Part shown: one piece after another, positions 35,117-49,647 of the stretch | How the letters are laid out: every line of letters begins with the position of its first letter | Position numbering within the stretch: the stretch's first letter is position 1 | NCBI GenBank assembly: GCA_025677815.1 | Contig: JAIXMP010000014.1 | Coordinates: forward strand, 868,001 to 932,000 | From: Phascolomyces articulosus | Taxonomy: Eukaryota > Mucoromycota > Mucoromycetes > Mucorales > Lichtheimiaceae | Direction: 5' to 3' | Length of the DNA stretch: 64,000 bases | Notes under the pieces: model-generated | What the model saw: only the letters and a program-made list of their open reading frames with translations | The model's database searches: none | Told to the model about the DNA's origin: nothing | Position numbers and translations under genes: made by a program

Positions 35117-38100
35117 GGTTGTTAATAGAGTGGGGGGTTGGTTTGGGTTTTTGGTTAATAAAGAATTAAAGTAAAAAAAAAAAAAAAAGAGAGAGAGAGA
35201 AAAGAGAAGAAGAAAAGAGATGTGGGAACTGCGGGGTATTTGAAAGAAAAATGGCTTGAATAATCCTTAATGTGGAATATTATTTACAACACCGGCAAGA
35301 TTTGAAACTTTGTACGTATATATAATAAAAAACCATCATCAACTCATATTATTATTAGTAGTAAGTAAGCAGTGATACAAAGACCATCTTGAATTTGGGT
35401 CTAACGGATTCAATTCCGATTCCCCCACCTTTTTGCAAATCCCCACGCTTTCCTATTATTATTTCTCATGAACACATAACAATTACCTGGTTTTCTATTC
35501 ATGCTATCATTATCCCATTATTCATATATAATATGAAAAGTATTTCTATATATCATAAGTAGTCATGTGGGGTTGAGAAGAAAAAGCATACATAGTTTAT
35601 TCTATAGATTCTTTTGATCCGATCCTTCGGTATAAATGAAAACTCGTTCTTATATTACTCAGTTACTACATACTTATGAACGCGTGTGTATTAAAAAGGA
35701 CTACTTTTTTTATCAACTAAAAAAAAAGCCTGAGAACTCGGCGAAAAGGGAATATAATGAAAGGACTGTGGGATTCCCAATTTCTTTTTATATAATTATC
35801 AAGCATTCAATGATCCTGCAAGATAAAATAAATAAAGCAAAGTGCATAGGACATATAACTTTATAAATAATGTCCATATGAAAAAAAAAAAAGGTTACCC
35901 GCCAGAGCCCGCGGATAATCTTTTTTGATCGCCGCAAAATTTGGCTGATGTAAAGGAATCATCTCTTTTCCAAAACATACTCTCCTTGTTTACAAAAGGT
36001 CCGTGCATCCGATCTATCTTTTTTGTTTTTCAAATAATTATATTGGTATGTTTGTCTAATGTTCTAATGAGCCAAACTCATAACAATTAGAAAGAGAGAA
36101 AGGGAGAGAGTAAATATTTCTATTACCCGAATGGAAAATCCTCGATCAAATGGACAACTCGTAAATGATAATAAAAAAAAAAATCCAGCGTAAAATATCA
36201 CTACATGTACTTATATAATATCCGATGCTAAAAGTAAATAAAGTGGATCATCATCCGCGGAACCAAAAACCTTGAACCAAAAACCTTGAAGCGGTTTTTA
36301 TTTTCAACATGATTATTTTCTTTTGAATCATCAAGTAATAATACTTATATTCCTCTTTAGTTTTTTCTAATTAAATAAATAGTAACTAACTGATAAATCT
36401 TGTTTATTATATGATTCTTTTATAAAGATGTACTGTTTAAATTAGGCTGTACCTGTAACACAATAAATAGTTTCGACGATAATCTATGATTATGCAAATT
36501 AAGTTCATCCGGAGATAGCTCACCCATAAATGAGTAACTAAATAATGAGAGACTCTCTTTCTGAATAAGTCACTTTATCAATGCTTTAAAAAAAAGAGAC
36601 TGGGCCCATTTAAAAATAGACTCAACTTTGATCATCTACAAATTTTATTATTATTATTATTATTCATGAATGGAAAATAATAATAAAAAAGTTATTAAGT
36701 TATTAATCTCTGGTGACATAATACATGAGGAAAATACAAAATCATGCTATATTATAATATACTATAATACAGAATGGTAGGGTGCAAAAATAAATATTAT
36801 CTATTCTGATTAAGAATGAACTATTATTTACAGAGAAAAAAATCGAACGAGTGAAAGTAGTAAGTATCAACAATTAGCTATAATTCCTGCTACGATTGGT
36901 ATAATCCATGAGCATAGGAAATACATTGTAAAGCTATAGATAATATCATTGGTACTGTACTCCTTACTATCATTTTATTACATTTAATAATATAAATAAA
37001 GATCAGATATAGTGTTTCAATGGTTCCCTCAACTTGTAATTAGCCATAATCGCAGTGACCATTCAAATGTAGTTATCTTAGTGTTTGTGGTATCTTTTAG
37101 ACTATATGCGTTCAATTTATGAAAATTATAGAAACTGGTTTTCGATCGACAAACAATGCTTTATACCCTTCGTTGATAACAATGTGGGATTAAGTTGGCT
37201 TGGTCCACAGGCATATATAGGAATAAAGCTTGTTTCCATGCTACCATTCAATTACAGTATTGTCTGTTGTTCAAGCAAAATGAGGACTTCCCTCTTATTT
37301 CACACATGCGTTGAATTATATAAAAGGCTCCATACAAATGGTAAGAAAAAAGATGACATATTTCTCAGCGTTTTACTATCGATACCTTGGCATTCATTAA
37401 AGAATGTTTTTTTTTTGAGCGATATACTTCAGTTTACCACCGTAACTGACATACTGAATATGTATTCGGGATTGAATTAAGCAATTTACCGACACCATTT
37501 TTATTAAAATTGTATGAATTTTGTTGGCAATAGAAGTAATCTATGAAGGTTTGTAAATGGTTTGAGTAAATAAATATCCTATATGTGTGTAATAACAACA
37601 TAAGCAGCCTAAAAGCAATAATGGTCGGTATGACCGATTGATTTCTATGGATGTTACATATATATGCCATATATACACTAATACACATGCAAATAATACC
37701 AGGAATATATATAGTTGTGCTGCTTCCATATGAAATTCGGTTGATTTACTTATCTTCTCATATATGAGATTGCTGCCATTTACATCATTGGGGTTGTTTG
37801 TATATAAGTAAGCAAAGTATTTCTAATTTATTAGCATAGTATATGCTATTTGTTTCCAGATAGATGCCATTTCCAAATTCTCGTTTCCGGTACCAGCAAA
37901 CAATTTTTGTTCTTGTTTATAAGGTGAAATATTCAAGGGACTAGGTGAAAATATGAATATTATCCAGAGTTTCCAAATTTCTCAGAAATGATGTATATAA
38001 AAAAAACACCCGTAGCATTTTCATCATAAAGGTTGTCAGGAAATTATCCACATAAGCAATTTCATGTTATGTATATAGAACTACCAAAAGTAAAGCAAAG

Positions 38101-41100
38101 GTACGTAACAAAAATCATTATAACTAAAAGTTCTTCTCTGCGGCTAATACTACTAGAACTTTTATTGAAATTATCTTTTCTTGATTATTTTTCTGTCATG
38201 ATGATAGTTCGATGACAGACAATATTCGTTGATCTGACGTGCACATACAACAGCAGATTTTTGATTTTCTTCTTGTATAACATTTATATGATTACTTATT
38301 ATTTTAATAAGCTCTTTTTTACTTGTTCTTTTTTTTGCACACAAAAAAAAGTAATAAATATATTTGCAAGACCATGACTAGATGAAATTATTATGTATAT
38401 GTTATACCCCTTAGAGTTTCCAAGCATTTCGGTAACAAATATATAATAAACACAACACTTGTTGTAAACATTTTTACATATAGTATAAGTAAGCATGATA
38501 CACTGCTCTACAGTGGTAGTTCATGCTCGTACTGCCAGATATAGATCCATCAAAATAATACGCGAGGGATAAAATCAGTATTACCATTGTGTCCCGTCTC
38601 ATCTGCACTTGATTTTTTTTTTCCAAAGTTAGTACTCCAATAATGATAAATCTAAACTGTGAACTATCCTGCAGTGGCTTCTAGATTCTTAACAATAGGG
38701 CGCACTGAACCGACGTTGTTTTTTGACATGATTTTTGTTCTCTCTTTGGATTTAAAGCTGTCGATATAATGACGAATTTTGACAGTTTTCATATCAACAA
38801 ACACAATAATTATAATGTGATGTGTCAACGAGATACTCTTTTTCCCTATATCCCTTAGTGATCATCATACTATCCTTTTTTATTGCTTTTTGCAAACTTT
38901 TATCGTCAAACTCAATGCTAATACGGGTAATCTAGGCTATTATTGCCATGGGCGCATCTTGCTGTGAGCTGTTGTATTACTTAGGAAATAGGGATAATCA
39001 ATAGGCGCTTCAGCGGTGGTGTTATCCATATGGTTTCTTTCGAGTTTGTTTTCATGCTACTTTTAGTACTACTAATTAATATTTGTAGACAAATAGCCTG
39101 GATCATTTTATTATCTTTCCTTTGTGATGGAACTATTTCTATTCTATGCGTACACATATAGTATAACCGCATTTTGTTCTCATTTTCAAAACAATGCGCG
39201 TTAAAAATCATTGAGCAATGCGATTATGATACGATGATGACAACTATGTTGATGCTACTTTGACTGAATTATGGTCTAGAAGATGATACATTGATGCGTT
39301 TTATCATGACAATATATATATATATAAGATAGTATTCCGTCTGCAACATATCGTCTATGGTGGTTAGTTTTCTAGCACAATAGAATGCTTCCATGAAGAA
39401 TAGTATATAGCACTGCTATTATTATAATATTCTAGCTAAATCATCTCGGTTTGATCTACAACTATTATATACCTGATTATACGCTCATGAATAAAAATGA
39501 TTTGTCAACTGTTGGACTTTATCAAGGCGATAAGCTGATGAAGCATAAACTCTCGTATTATGTTCTGAATCCTCGATATTCGAATATCAATGTTTATAAT
39601 GCTGTAATAGATTGGAAATATTTTTTATATTAGATACTCGGATCGTTTTGATGGCTCAATGATTTTGGACAACGGATACCATGTATATCACTATTCGGGC
39701 GTTGTTTTGTTTCTATTCCTTAAATATACTAAACATGAAAAACACAAACAATATGGATATAAGTGTTTAGTTGTATTATGAAAGATAGATTTTACTCCTT
39801 GTATATTTCTCGATATGTAATGGACAGTATATGGCAGGTGAGGTTACTCCGAATGATTCCTTTGATACAGTATTGGCCTAATATATAGTTCTTTACATAG
39901 TAATAATAAAAGAAGAATGATGCAGCACAGAAATGTTTTTTTTTTGTTTCGCTTTAGAAGCAATGAATAATCATTAAAGGCATTCCAACCAACAATGATA
40001 TGGTTTATATCCCTTGGTTCTATTCTGACAGTCTTTTGTGATAAACTTCTTGGTTCGTTTTCTCTTTCGACCTGTTCATTTCCTGATATGATATTTGAAG
40101 ATAATGATTACTATCAGCTAATGTATATGACCCATTATGGTTTTACCTCATGCTTTTTGTAAATCAATTAATTATAGTGTCCCATGACAATTATCTCTTC
40201 GTTCAACCAGTGTACCATATGTCACTCGATGCTGAATGAAACCATTAATTTTTCATGTGGATTTTTTCAGTATGTTGCACTATTCTGTCTGTGATACTTC
40301 TTGGTGTTGAGCTGCGAAATACAAAGCATACGTAATGTTGCGTTTTCATCGTTATATTGTTAACAAGACAATAGCTTCTTTTCCTCGGAACTTCGGCTTA
40401 CTTTATATAGATGACTTCTAATTACTCAATAACTGGTCTAGGAAAAATTAGCTAATCCAAAATTTCATTCTTATTATTTTGGGGAATGAATTATTTTGCT
40501 CCTCGTTCAGAATGTTCAGTTTTCGTAGTGCTGCTGAAACATATCTGCTCTCCTGTAATATCTTGTTTTTCTATCCCTTGGACTCATCCTATGAATTTTG
40601 ATTATGTGCAATGGAGTATGAATAAGGTAGTAGTCTGTATCGATATCCTTCTTCCTGCTGTCAATGGAAAAAACATAAGATTATCATACTTTAATATATA
40701 TTATACATGCATTACAGGAGACATTCTGTGCTGTTGGTATTATTAACAGTGTATTTATCTTACCTTTGCCTCAATTTGTGGATTTTTACGAACTACAAAA
40801 TCGAGAGAATCTCCAGAGGCGATCTCTTTCTTCCTTTATAATTGAAGGATTCGATGCGCTTATCTGTATCTTTTATCTATAAACAAATCAACGTATAATT
40901 CCTTTTTGACATTTATTTGGACCATATATGCTCTTGTTATTATTGAGATAGTTGGTCCTCATTTGATAGACGTGCTAGATGGGATTTTTTCTAAATAATT
41001 CTTCCAAGAATGTGCTGTTTTCAGTTAATTGAAACTCATGAGACGCAAATGGTGGATTTACTGCTATCAAAGGTATAAGTTTACTGTGGGCAAAATAAAA

Positions 41101-43089
41101 ATGAGCCACAATTTTGAAAATGAGCCTAAATCTCCAAACTGAGCTAGTTGAGCAAGTCTTACCGTTTAGCTTGGTAAATATCATCACTAAGAAACACCAA
41201 ATCGAAAAGGTCGGGATATACGTTAATCTGTTACCATCCACCATTATGTGCGGTGTTCTTCAAATATTCACTTTACCATATAACAACCCTATTAATTCAT
41301 AAAAAAATCCCGATCAGCTTATCAATTATCCTCCAAAAACTACTCATGCTCGAAACTTACCATTTTTACCAGGGTCATTTTTCATACAGTAGCTGCGCGG
41401 AATAATGATATTTCAATATAACGATGGGTTTTTTCAGTCCAAGACAGATTAGGTAGGGAAATATCAAAATCAAGGCTTATTTTCATTTTGGTGGCCAAAT
41501 TTAACTTCCAATGCTATAACCGATGGTGTCAACTTTCAGGGTTATTTTAAAACGATGGTTCTCTAAAAATGTAGACATCGTGTCCCATTATCCGAGCGAT
41601 GGCGTATTCAATGTCCCCTTCGTGAATATTTTTAATTGGAATGTATTTTTACTCTTTTTGGGTGAAGGCTATCATTGTAAAAAAAAAATACAATTTTATG
41701 TGACCTGTTGTTGTAAATCAATCATTCATGATGCAATGATATTGTTATTATGAACCATGTTGTCATCATTCGCAACCATTAAAGTACTATTGAGGGAGGA
41801 GAGAGTTTATAATATAGCAAAGGAAGATCAGTCTTCATGTTTTGTACCAGCTTCATCTCCATATGATGATACAAGAGGGTAACGACAATCGTTTAGTCTA
41901 GCTCAATTTTCCAATTTTAAAGGAAACACGATAACTGCTTCTATAATTGTTTTTAGTTATCTATAATTCCCCAATTACTACGACTTTTTTTGTGTTCTGT
42001 TGTATAAGAGTATTTCTATTTATATATAATAATGCTTTCAAGAAACACAGCACCCTCAGTAATGATATATGGTTTCAATATGCTGTATTTTTTTGGGTAA
42101 TAGTTTTGTTAAAACTGGAGAATTTGTTCAAGTTGTGAAATGCTCCAAATGTCGATTACTGATCTTTCGTTTTTCAAGCAGTCTACGGATTATTTGTTAA
42201 TAGTCATTGCAAAAGAAACCATGAGTTCACTGATTACTTGTTTCGTGCTTTTTAATTCTACAATATGATTCAGGCGATCGTTATGTGGGTCTCATGTCTT
42301 CCCCTCTGGTTTTCTTTCCCTTTATGCATACAGATCTCGCATTATTCGAATGGAGAAATCAAATATAAATAACGATAAAATAACAAGTGAGCTTAACAAG
42401 AAAAAAGAAAGAATATTCAAAATATCAAATTTATGATATATATATTTAATCAATGATTCTATTCAAGATAATATCATTTAGATAAAAGTTAACATGTGTT
42501 TACAACAATATATAAGACGTATATTGGATCAAATAGCAACAAGCATTGATTGTCTTCATCGTCATTCTGTTCATACTATATACTACTATTTAATCTGTTT
42601 GTTTTGAGCTATTCACTACATCAAGTATATTCTATCTGTAGAATACTCAATAAGATAGTATTATGTCATAAATCACGTCAATAGATTCATTGGCTATGTG
42701 TATAAAGACTTTCTTTTGATGGTTCAAAGTAATACGCAATTGAATAGGATGCAACAAGTACTAATTGTTTATCTTACGCATACATTGGTTCAACCACCCT
42801 TGTAACATTTCCCTCTCTAAATATGATTACTAACCCATTCCATTCCTAACGATATTTATCTATCATGTTGATCTACTTTATCACATCATACCATACTTTT
42901 TTTTTGGTTTAATTGATAAAAAAAACTTGCATTGCATTTTTTTATATTATTAATAGAATGTATTTACAAAAATAAATCATGCCAATAATCTCTTTTTTTT
43001 TCTTTCGTATTCCTTGTAGTGAAATGAGTGTGTTTATGTGCGTGAAATGTATAGAGGGGGGGATATATGATTACTATGTAAAATAATAT
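35117..43089. other. 8-kb AT-rich gene desert
   Basis: No complete gene could be built. Open frames are short and without recognisable domains; the longest, 37085-37480 (131 codons), is composition-driven or a relic. Near the left end lies a CG-richer patch (35893-35935) and a tandem 14-15-base direct repeat, AACCAAAAACCTTG, at about 36263-36290. At about 41080-41150 a segment resembles one near 18745-18812. The region is a likely graveyard of old mobile elements. Confidence 0.45.
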
Positions 43090-44555
43090 TTATGATGCTT
43101 CTTCACGTTTAATTTGCTCCAACATACGTTCTCGTTCTGCTTGACGTAATTTCATCAATGTCATTGCCTCATATTCTTTATCCGATAATGAAGGTGCATT
43201 CGAAAAAGAAGACTAATCCACAAATAAGATTCAAATAGAATGGATAAGTTATGTGGTCCCTTCTCTTTGGTATTATTACACTATGTATGAAAAAAACAAA
43301 AAAAAATACCTTTGCAGATGGCATTTTCAAATTTTTGAAAAATGAAGATTGTCCTCCACCACCAGCAGTACCATTGGTACTGTTACCCATAGCAAACAAA
43401 GGTTTCCCTGAAGGTGTTCCCGAACTAGGTGCACCAAAACTATTCATTTCCTCTGCTTTCTTTTTCGCTTCTTGCATACGTTTTCGATCCTCATTCATGC
43501 GTGTGACCATAGCAGGTTCTTTACCCGTATACCAATCAATAGTTTCAAAAGGGGCCAAGGAAGGATGGGTTTCTTTACTTGTCAAAACCGCATGCTATTC
43601 CAATAATATACAATTATTAGTTTCTTTTTTTTTTTTATCCATCCATACAGTCATTGCAAATGAGCACCACCCTTAAAAATGTACTTACTGCATCCACCAC
43701 TGTTTTAAACACAACAAGTGCTGTTCCTTTTTTCTTTTCTGCAATAGCAATCGTATCCACTTTTCCAATAGGATTCAATATCTTTTCCAACGATTCTTCT
43801 GTAAATGTATGCTTTTTTCGTTTCCATTTAATCTTTAATGCTAAATCCAATTCTGTAGGTTCTGGTATTTTTTCTAATATATCATAACATTTAGTCTTTT
43901 TTTTTAATATTGCTTTTCCCTCTGAATTTCATCCCACCCGAAAAAATACACACACAACCCTATTTTACCTTCTTCAGCAGCCTTCATTTCTTGTTCTCTC
44001 CATTCTTCACGTCGTTTAGCTCCTTCCGCTCGTATCCGTGCCAATTCTGCATAATACTGTGCTTCTGCTTGATCTTGTTCCATTTTAGCTTTTTTCGCTT
44101 GATTTTCTCGTTCTTCCAATTCTGTTTGAGCTGCACGTCGTTTACTATCCATTTCTGTCTTTTTTTTCATTCGTTCCAAACGTGCCTTGAGTAAATGATC
44201 ATAACTGGCTTTGGCTTTTTCATCCAATAAGACTTCGTAAGCTTGGGATATGGTATGAAACAAGGCACCTATAATTTATTTATTATATTTTTTTCATGAG
44301 TATGATGTTTTCCTTTTGTTTTTTCTTTGTACATGGAGAGAGTAATAAATAAAATAAATAAAGAGTGAGATCATGAAGAAGTTAATCGTGTCAAAAGAAT
44401 ATCATTTTACCTGCATCAGGACTAGGGTTTTTATCTGGATGAAGTTCAAGCGCTTTCAATCGATAGGCTTTTTTAATTTCTTTAGGTGTTGCTTCGACTC
44501 GTACACCGAGTAATTCATAATAATTAACTTCTGCATCGACTTTTTTTTCTGACAT
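43090..44555 (-). CDS. DNAJC17: DnaJ-domain plus RRM protein, DNAJC17/Cwc23-like splicing factor
   Basis: Five exons: 44555-44411, 44268-43969, 43873-43689, 43594-43310 and 43212-43090, total 1038 nt, 345 residues. The N-terminal J domain reads NYYELLGV...[20 protein letters not shown] with an intact HPD, so Hsp70 stimulation is possible. A long charged coiled coil follows at about 80-145 ([20 protein letters not shown]). An RRM-like domain at about 150-215 contains LKIKWKRK and GTALVVFKT. The C-terminus ends with a charged helix ([20 protein letters not shown]). This domain order matches human DNAJC17 (304 residues) and the fission-yeast spliceosomal J-protein Cwf23. It probably acts in the nucleus with the spliceosome. 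Confidence 0.87.
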
Positions 44556-47500
44556 TGTGGAAGGTATATGGTTTGACTCTTAAAAAAAAAGAGAGAAAGA
44601 GACAAGAGAGAATGAGGATTGGCAAAATTCGGATAAATCAATAGACCGACGACGGCTTGGCAGTAGCGGACTAATAAAAAGTTTTTTTTTTTTTCTGTAT
44701 TTATTTAAATTGGAATAACTCAAAAACACGAAAGTCTCTCTCTCTTTCTCTCTTCTTCGTTTTGGTTTCAAAAAGGTAAATTTTTCTTAGTATTATAATG
44801 TATGAAGATGCTTGTTTATAAAGAAAAAGAAAAAGAAAGCATATGATGTGTCATATTTTTACAAACTAGAGTTTCTGATTACACAAACCGTGCTGTCAAA
44901 CCTTCTATTCTGATGATAAAAAAAGTCCAACTTTTTCTTTTTCTTTATAAACCATTTTCCCATTTTATAAAAAAAAAAGACATGTTTTTGAAAAATAGTC
45001 ATACTCATTCAAATGATATTTTTTTTAAAAACAAAAAACAGTGAAATGATGACAAATTATTTCTACCTTTTGAAAACCATGACCCATGTTATACTTTGGT
45101 AAGTTTTTTTTTAATGATTTAAGAAAAAAGACGCGTCAAAAAGAAGAGAGCAAATGTAATTATATGATGAAGAAAAAATTTGTTGGAATTACCATCCGAA
45201 ACAAACTGTGGAAATCAAATTGGCTGTTAAACCTGATTTATGTTTTGCCTTTTTTTCCTTTTGACGTGTCTTTTTTTCTCTTTGAACACGATGAAACATT
45301 GGTAACAAAGAATATTAATTTTTCTTTTGTTACATTTGAACTTTGTAGAATTAAAAAAAAGTAAATTTCTATGACATTTCATCTATGTTTGACAGGCGTG
45401 TTTTTTCATGAATGATGGATGATGGATGGGTAAGCAACTTTTTTTTCAGTGGCTTAAAAAAAAGAGAAAAGGTGGGGGAATGATGAAAACTTTTTAGATG
45501 ACGAGTCAGACCGAGTATTTCGCTGGTGATATTTTGGCGCCTGACCCACACCTTTTCTCTTTATCCTTTATTGTGATGATATTGTCCAATGTATTCTTTT
45601 GACATAATAATGTTAACCATTTTGTCATGTCTTTTTCACACTTAGTTTTCCATCCATGCCAAGTTTCGTTGACCGGACCCTGAAAAATTTTTCACTTGGT
45701 AAGATTTTTTTCATTCACCGCCCAATTTGGAGACAAGGAAAAAAGCCGAGTCATAATTCAAAATATAAAAACTTTAAACAAGATGAAATAACAATTAAAT
45801 TGACAAGCATATGTCTGAACAATACCTGAATGACATTACTACATTCTGATTTCAGTTCTTATTATGACTATTTGGCTTTTTTTCCTTGATTCAATGATTA
45901 TATTATCTTTTGATGATAACAATTAGATTATTTATTCTAAACTGCTTTTTTTATGTTTTACAGGTTTTTTTTTGTTATAAAGGAATGATCCTCTTCTATT
46001 TGAGAATTGAAAATGAATGGAAAAGGTAACATATCTAATTCTCTTTTTAAAAAAAAGTTGGGGCTTATCAATGAACTTGATGATGATACACAAAATTTCA
46101 CGACGGTCTTCCTATTATATAATGAGGAAAACGGGTTATACCCAGTCTCTCTGATTCAGTTCATTTGCTATGACCCTCTCTTTTTTTGGCTTGATTGTAT
46201 ATATTTTATTTAAACCAATGATGATTAATTGAATTTTTTCATTTAGGTATGTCAAGTATTAGTTTAGTAGTAGTAGTAGTAGTAATAGTAGTTTTTATTG
46301 ATAATTTTATAAAATAAAAGATAATCTATATAATAATAATGACTCTTATTTTTGTGATTGTTTTTTTTTACGTGAAGTGATAATTATTAATAAAGTAAAT
46401 AATATATAAATTACGCAAGCCATCTTATTCTCTCGCCGGTTTATTATCGTCATCGTTACGCGTTTCTACTTGATTTAACTAGGCAAGAGTCATTTTTTGT
46501 ATACGCAAAGATGAAACGCGTAATGGTAATAGATTTGACATGATGTCATATTGATGAATGGATCAATAGAATAAACATTTGGACCATGTGGAAGAGAGAT
46601 CATGTGTATGTGTGTACACAATAAATCTATTATTATATTTTTCATAAGGCGAAACCCACCTTCTTGTTTACCATTATCAAATGAAATTATTCCTACTGCT
46701 GCGATGTTTGTTTATAAATGTTGCGCAGCAATAAAGACAGATCCTTTATTGTATATCCATAGATTTGGGATTAAGGAATAATAAGAAAAAGTATATTCTG
46801 ATGATTTAGAGTAAAGTAATAGTGAACCCCATTTTAAGAGTATTCCGAGGAACAAAAAAAGTCGATCGAAAAAAGAAGTGTATAATTATTAACTACGACG
46901 AGATGAAATGACTCTCTATTATCAGGATTATCTAATGGGTTTCAAGTTCATCACCATTTTTGGATAGCTAAACCCGTAACCTTCGGCGAAAATGCAATTG
47001 AGAAGAAAAAAGAATCCCCCCCACACACACACACACGTACACATGTTGTATTTATCATCCACTTCTTGTTCATTAACCGGTAGTTATCGGTTTACGATGT
47101 GTTGGACAAGAAAGAGCTTCGCATCCGGCATGGATTATAACCCGTTCGCCGCCGGTGTTGTCGCCATCGAACTCTAATTTATTTCCAAAAACAAATCACA
47201 ATAAAAATTTCATTTACCAAGAAAAAACATTGAATTGCTTGTCAATAATAAAATATATATATACAGAATAGGTGTATTATATGATAACGTATGCCAATAC
47301 TTATTGCCAATACTTAACAAAATTAAATCAACAAGAGTCTATAGGGTATGAATGAAAATAGGATGATAAATAATTTTTTGTATTGCACTGATATTGATCC
47401 AAGAAATTTTGAGGTTTGGCAAACTTGGCGTAAAAAGAAAGTGAAAAGGAGAATCCAGAACACACACAAATAATAAACTTAAAAATTTGTTATATCCCGG

Positions 47501-47825
47501 GCACTCGGGGCCAAGGGTGGAGAGGAATGAACTGAAAAAAAAAAAAAGCCAAGTAACACACATTGGTTGAATCGCGCAGCAAACTATAGGCAAATCATCC
47601 TCTCCCCAATTCGGATAGTTCGTACTACTACTTGGCTTTTTGTCTTGTCGATCTTAAAATTCATCATCCATCAAATCACATCATATTAAAAAAAAAACAT
47701 ATAAATACATAAGGTATTTTGTGGTTTTACAAGATCAATCATTTATTTATTACATTTTTTGCATTCTTATAGACTACTACTACTACTTGCATTTTTATCA
47801 TTTAATCTACTACAATAATTACAAC
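44556..47825. other. 3.3-kb intergenic region
   Basis: Upstream region shared by the divergent DNAJC17-like and arrestin-like genes, AT-rich with many T/A runs. It contains a palindromic GACGCGTC at 45130-45137, an 11-bp inverted repeat with ACGCGT cores (46456-46523) and a TAG microsatellite at about 46265-46290. The short frame at 46992-47177 is not convincing. Confidence 0.45.
46456..46523. promoter_or_regulatory. paired inverted ACGCGT boxes
   Basis: TTACGCGTTTC at 46456-46466 and its exact reverse complement GAAACGCGTAA at 46513-46523, 46 bases apart. Each holds an ACGCGT core, the MluI cell-cycle box bound by fungal MBF. It lies 1.3 kb upstream of the arrestin-like gene. The regulatory role is inferred. 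Confidence 0.4.
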
Positions 47826-49152
47826 ATGTCAAATAGAATCAAACTTTCTATTCATCTTTGTCCTGAATTTGGTTGGACGAATACTACATCATCAAATCCT
47901 ATGGATACATCAAAAACTGTATTTGGCCCTGGATCTGTATTAAAAGGTACATTTTTATAATAAAGAGAACAATAATGACATGAATGAATAAAATATACTT
48001 ATACCAAAAAAAAAATTATTGAATTTAGGCTTTGTTCGAATCCACAATCCTGCTTCGCTCCCATTATTAAATCAAGATCCTAAACCCGATCGTCTTCGTA
48101 TTATCTTTCACGCCTCCGAAACTTTTATTGGTATCCCTAGTTCTGATTTATATCCAAGCGAACAACGTTATCAACACGAACAATTCTTTGGATCCCAACG
48201 AATTTTATGGACCAACAAGGATAATTCTATTCCATTAGAAGATGGTATTGAATTTCAATTCACTATCCAATTACCCATGGTACAATTCCCTGCTTCCATG
48301 GAAATTGACAATTTTTATAAATGTAAATTTCGTCTCTCTGCTTATTTGGAAGGTGCATGTCGTGCTACCAATAATGATAATGATCGATCGTTGGTAGCAG
48401 AAGCATTGTTCCCCATTCATTATCGACCTCATATTAAAACACGTGCCATAAAACAACATCACCATCAGGATGGCGCAGTAACAACTTGTCAACATCAACA
48501 TCGATATATTTTGGAAACCATGGATAAACAACGTCAAAAGAAATTTCGTGTTCAATTGAATGCATTGGAATATATTGCAGGAGATACGATAGAACCTTTG
48601 ATCCATCAGCCTCCTTCTCACGAAATCCATATGCAATTGTTTCGAGAATTTATCATTCATCCTTCATCACGTGAAGGTTCCCGCAGCAGCAATAAAAAGA
48701 AAAAAACTTTCCAACAATTGATCGTCAATGGTAATGAAGGTCATCCATTATTAGAATTACCAGACGATCTGATTCCGTCTTATTCTTTTGGTCGTATGGT
48801 CTCTGTCACTTATAAACTTCGCATTTCCTTTCATCCAAAGGATACGGGTACCGGTGGTATTTCTGGATTACTTTTGAATTCTTTGAAATCTTCGAATGTG
48901 GTTTCTTTACCGGATATTCCTATTCAAATCGGTACTTTAGCCTATGGTCTTCGCCCTTCGGATGAATTACAAGTGTATACTGAATTTAAAACCATGTTTC
49001 AACGTCAAAAACAACGTGATAATGAAGAGAATGAAGAGGAGGAAGAATTACCTCCATTACCTGTACCCAAATATGTTTCGTCGGTCGAATATAAAGATGC
49101 TTTACCAGTGTATGAAGATTATGAATTACCTCCTTATCAAGAAGTATTTTGA
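47826..49152 (+). CDS. arrestin-like protein (ART/alpha-arrestin type)
   Basis: Two exons, 47826-47946 and 48029-49152, total 1245 nt, 414 residues. The N-terminal half has arrestin-N features: beta-strand-rich, FGPGSVLKG|FVRIHNP, then DRLRIIFHASETF and IEFQFTIQLPMVQFPAS...YKCKFRLSAYLEG. The C-terminal half repeats the fold (KFRVQLNALEYIAGDTI, VSVTYKLRISFHPKD). The tail is acidic, with EEEEELPPLPVP followed by LPVYEDYELPPYQEVF. The LPVY and LPPY elements are PY-type motifs that bind WW domains of Rsp5/Nedd4 ubiquitin ligases. The likely role is an adaptor for ubiquitin-driven endocytosis of membrane transporters at the plasma membrane. The cargo is unknown. The family call rests on fold pattern and tail motifs. 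Confidence 0.72.
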
Positions 49153-49647
49153 AATAATACTTTATATATGCTTTATTATGCCTTTTTTTTTATACCCTTG
49201 TATATTCTCTTTATGTTCTTGATTTTACATGTTCTCTTTTTTTACACGCTTGTTATTAGAAAAAAAAAGCATATTGTATATCCTTTTTTCTATATGTCCT
49301 GTCTATTATATTTTTTTTTGTTATATATTGCTTTTTTTTACATCCTTTCCAATATGTATAATATGTATCATATGTACCATAGTCAAAAATATATGATTTT
49401 AATGTTACTACTATTCATCATTCTAATAAAGTTTTTTTGATCTAGATTTCCATGTCAAAATCCCGAAAATCTTTGTATTACAATTGTTTGAGATTGGCAA
49501 ATATTCGGCTTGCCGTGAAAAAAAAACTCCCCCAACTTTATTCTTTTTCCATATTCCAATATAACTTTCACACGCACATACACATAGTCAAAAAAAAAAA
49601 AAAAAAAAACTCCAACCATTTCTTTTTCTTTTCAAAAAAAAAAAACC
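49153..49647. other. intergenic with promoter of the RBM5-like gene
   Basis: About 500 AT-rich bases, with T-rich sequence, an A tract (about 49590-49609) and a CT-rich stretch close to the start at 49648. No gene seen. Confidence 0.45.

Noticed and set aside
37085..37480. 131-codon plus-strand open frame
   Set aside because: It lies in AT-rich desert, has no recognisable domain and no splice partners. Its composition (Phe, Ile, Tyr, Leu) fits chance openness.
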